Below, piece by piece: positions 5,509 to 6,761 of a DNA stretch of 6,761 nt. The position numbers and the translations under genes are program-made. Under the pieces are notes generated by a model. The model saw nothing but the letters and a program-made list of their open reading frames with translations, was not told where the DNA came from and did not search any database. Source of the DNA: Nitrospinota bacterium (GTDB lineage: Bacteria > JADFOP01 > DATKYB01); NCBI GenBank assembly GCA_035528715.1, contig DATKYB010000001.1, positions 1 through 6,761 of the forward strand, written 5' to 3'. The stretch's first letter is position 1, and the number at the start of each line of letters is the position of its first letter.

Positions 5509-6567
5509 TTAATCAGAAAAGATGTTTTGCTCTTCCCGCTTATCCAATTCGTCGGTAAAATATCTTGGGCGCACCTTTTTATATTCTTTTACACTGATAA
5601 GGGAAAGGTATTCTTCTATCCCTGTCTTTTTCGATATGAGTTTAACGATTGCCTCGCATTCCTTTTGAGACCTTCCATGGACCATTGTATATATCGAGAA
5701 AGGCCAGCTCGGAAATACTGGTCTTTGATAGCAATGGCTAACGGCCTTAAATGAGGCCATTTCTTTTCCAATAGCTACTATTTTCTTTGAAGGAACCTTC
5801 CAAGCAACCATCATATTTGATTTAAACCCAGCCTTTCTTTGATTCAAAACAGCTGCAAAACGCTTCATTATCCCTCTCTTTTTAAAATTTCGTGCCTCTT
5901 TTATAATCTCTTTTTCATCTATAGCCAATCTATCAGCTATAAAAAGAAAAGGCCTCTTCTCCAAAGGAATATCCTCCTGAAACTCCCTTATCAATCGAAT
6001 TTCAAGATCAGAAAAATTCGTTCTTTTCCCATCTTTGTTATCCTTATAATATTCTTTGCTCAATTCCTCATATAACAAATTAGGCTTTTTATTCAACATC
6101 ATATCTAATCTGACTCCGATTTTAAACAGGCGAATTGCAGGTAATAAGAGAATATCTTCCCCCCTTACGATTTTTCCGAGCCTCTTAATTGTCCTATCCA
6201 TAGAACTGTGTGGAGGAAGTGCCATTGTAAACCACAGATTATACGAATGATTTCGAGTATAGTTGTGACTCACCCCAGGATGTCTGCTAACCATTTCTGC
6301 TGCCTGGTCCAAGAATCTTGGCTTTATCTTCATTCCAACGAGTGCTGTTTGATACCCTAGTTTTTTTGAATCAAAGATAGCACTTATCTGGCGGATGATT
6401 TTTTGACTCTTTAGTTTTTTTATCCTCTCAATTATCTCTTCTTCTGAAACCCCCAGTTCTTTTGATAAATTTAAGAATGGTCTTATGACTAAAGGGAAGT
6501 TAGACTGAATGATATTGAGCAATTTCTTATCAAGAATATCCATCTTGCCTTTATTTCTCTTAACCAT
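5509..6567 (-). CDS. ahbAB: Fused siroheme decarboxylase AhbA-AhbB (tandem AsnC/Lrp-like domains)
   Basis: Siroheme decarboxylase removes two acetate carboxyls from siroheme to give 12,18-didecarboxysiroheme, an early step of the alternative heme (Ahb) pathway, and equally of heme d1 synthesis. Normally it is an AhbA/AhbB pair; here both halves are in one 352 aa chain. Half A (about 9-160) has a winged-helix (DILDKKLLNIIQSNFPL), IRQISAIFDSKKLGYQT at 58-74 and GVSHNYTRNHSYNLWFT at 98-114. Half B (about 183-337) repeats the plan: LEIRLIREFQEDIPL, MKRFAAVLNQRKAGFKSN at 234-251 and VSHCYQRPVFPSWPFSIYTM at 276-295. The paired SHxY-x-R elements are the expected substrate-pocket signature; databases often mislabel such proteins as AsnC regulators. 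ATG 6567 has no Shine-Dalgarno; ATG 6543 (M9), with AAAGG 4 bases upstream and the helix directly after, may be the real start. NirDL-type fusion is the alternative name; no nirS is seen. Confidence 0.9.
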   Translation of the reverse strand: MVKRNKGKMDILDKKLLNIIQSNFPLVIRPFLNLSKELGVSEEEIIERIKKLKSQKIIRQISAIFDSKKLGYQTALVGMKIKPRFLDQAAEMVSRHPGVSHNYTRNHSYNLWFTMALPPHSSMDRTIKRLGKIVRGEDILLLPAIRLFKIGVRLDMMLNKKPNLLYEELSKEYYKDNKDGKRTNFSDLEIRLIREFQEDIPLEKRPFLFIADRLAIDEKEIIKEARNFKKRGIMKRFAAVLNQRKAGFKSNMMVAWKVPSKKIVAIGKEMASFKAVSHCYQRPVFPSWPFSIYTMVHGRSQKECEAIVKLISKKTGIEEYLSLISVKEYKKVRPRYFTDELDKREEQNIFSD

Positions 6568-6573
6568 GATAAA

Positions 6574-6643
6574 TAGAGGTTTTATTTATATAATTTTTTC
6601 TCAATTTTATTTTTTTTATTATAACAGAATTCTTAGAGGTTTT
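6574..6643. repeat. Repeated 10-mer upstream of ahbAB, exactly 60 bp apart
   Basis: TAGAGGTTTT occurs at 6574-6583 and again at 6634-6643 (AAAACCTCTA on the ahbAB strand). The proximal copy lies about seven bases before ATG 6567. Both contain a GAGG core that stands out in a nearly pure A/T background. They might be binding sites for a regulator of ahbAB, but no protein can be named and chance recurrence is possible. Confidence 0.35.
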
Positions 6644-6651
6644 TTAGATTT

Positions 6652-6679
6652 ATTATAAATCATTAATGGTCTATTTTAA
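6652..6679 (-). promoter_or_regulatory. Candidate ahbAB promoter (weak)
   Basis: On the minus strand TTAAAA (6679-6674) and a perfect TATAAT (6657-6652) are 16 bp apart. The -35 box matches at 4/6 positions. The leader to ATG 6567 would be about 80 bases and would carry both copies of the repeated 10-mer. In such AT-rich DNA this is only a candidate. Confidence 0.25.
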
Positions 6680-6734
6680 TACAACTTAAAAAATATCTTT
6701 ATTATCAATGGCTTAACTTCTTATACCTCATTTA

Positions 6735-6749
6735 ATAAAATCGTTTTAT
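6735..6749. repeat. Small perfect palindrome near the right edge
   Basis: ATAAAA (6735-6740) and TTTTAT (6744-6749) are exact complements around TCG. The arms are purely A/T, so as an RNA hairpin it would be weak; it could be a DNA operator. No gene is supportable in 6568-6761, and too little follows to know what it belongs to. Confidence 0.25.
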
Positions 6750-6761
6750 CTCATGGGTGGT

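Noticed and set aside
5527-6250. Three plus-strand open frames opposite ahbAB
   Set aside because: All antisense to the siroheme decarboxylase fusion; Phe/Ile-rich translations typical of AT-rich antisense frames, not real membrane proteins.
5509-6567. Reading ahbAB as an AsnC/Lrp transcription regulator
   Set aside because: The tandem architecture and the paired SHxY-x-R elements with W-P-[FY] context fit siroheme decarboxylase, not DNA-binding regulators that carry a single copy and a ligand-binding RAM domain.
6753-6761. ATGGGTGGT at the right edge as the start of a plus-strand gene
   Set aside because: Three codons, no Shine-Dalgarno, and nothing downstream to judge it by.

Overview
This is an AT-rich bacterial chromosome segment of ordinary density: seven protein-coding genes (one cut by the left edge) and no RNA gene, CRISPR array, transposase or phage gene that I can recognise. 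A canonical bacterial Rho, a B12-type radical SAM enzyme and a fused siroheme decarboxylase (AhbA-AhbB type) together suggest an anaerobic bacterium that uses the siroheme-dependent alternative heme route, as sulfate reducers and relatives do. That placement is inference. The phylum cannot be fixed from this window.

Layout: (1) 1-2028, minus strand: rho, then dtd (D-aminoacyl-tRNA deacylase), then the first 67 codons of a TIGR02757/DUF2400 gene, tightly spaced and probably one operon transcribed leftward. (2) 2029-2278: a 250 bp very AT-rich divergent intergenic region. It holds a good sigma70-like promoter facing right, a weaker rho promoter candidate facing left, and a widely spaced inverted repeat. 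It is the longest gene-free stretch in the window. (3) 2279-4747, plus strand: a B12-binding-type radical SAM protein of unknown substrate followed by a GT-B fold (GT4-like) glycosyltransferase. (4) 4763-6567, minus strand: the ahbAB fusion followed downstream by a class I SAM-dependent methyltransferase with an NVP variant of the NPPY motif. It converges on the glycosyltransferase with only 15 bp between stop codons. (5) 6568-6761: AT-rich upstream region of ahbAB with a repeated 10-mer, a small palindrome and a weak promoter candidate, and no supportable gene.

How the genes fit together: rho-dtd-DUF2400 is housekeeping (transcription termination, translation quality control, unknown). The fused decarboxylase would convert siroheme to 12,18-didecarboxysiroheme, the first dedicated step of the alternative heme pathway; the later enzymes (AhbC, AhbD) are not in this window. 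The radical SAM plus glycosyltransferase pair is the least explained part and the best candidate for undescribed biochemistry, but nothing here identifies its product. I found no convincing evidence of a new multi-gene system beyond these two small gene pairs.
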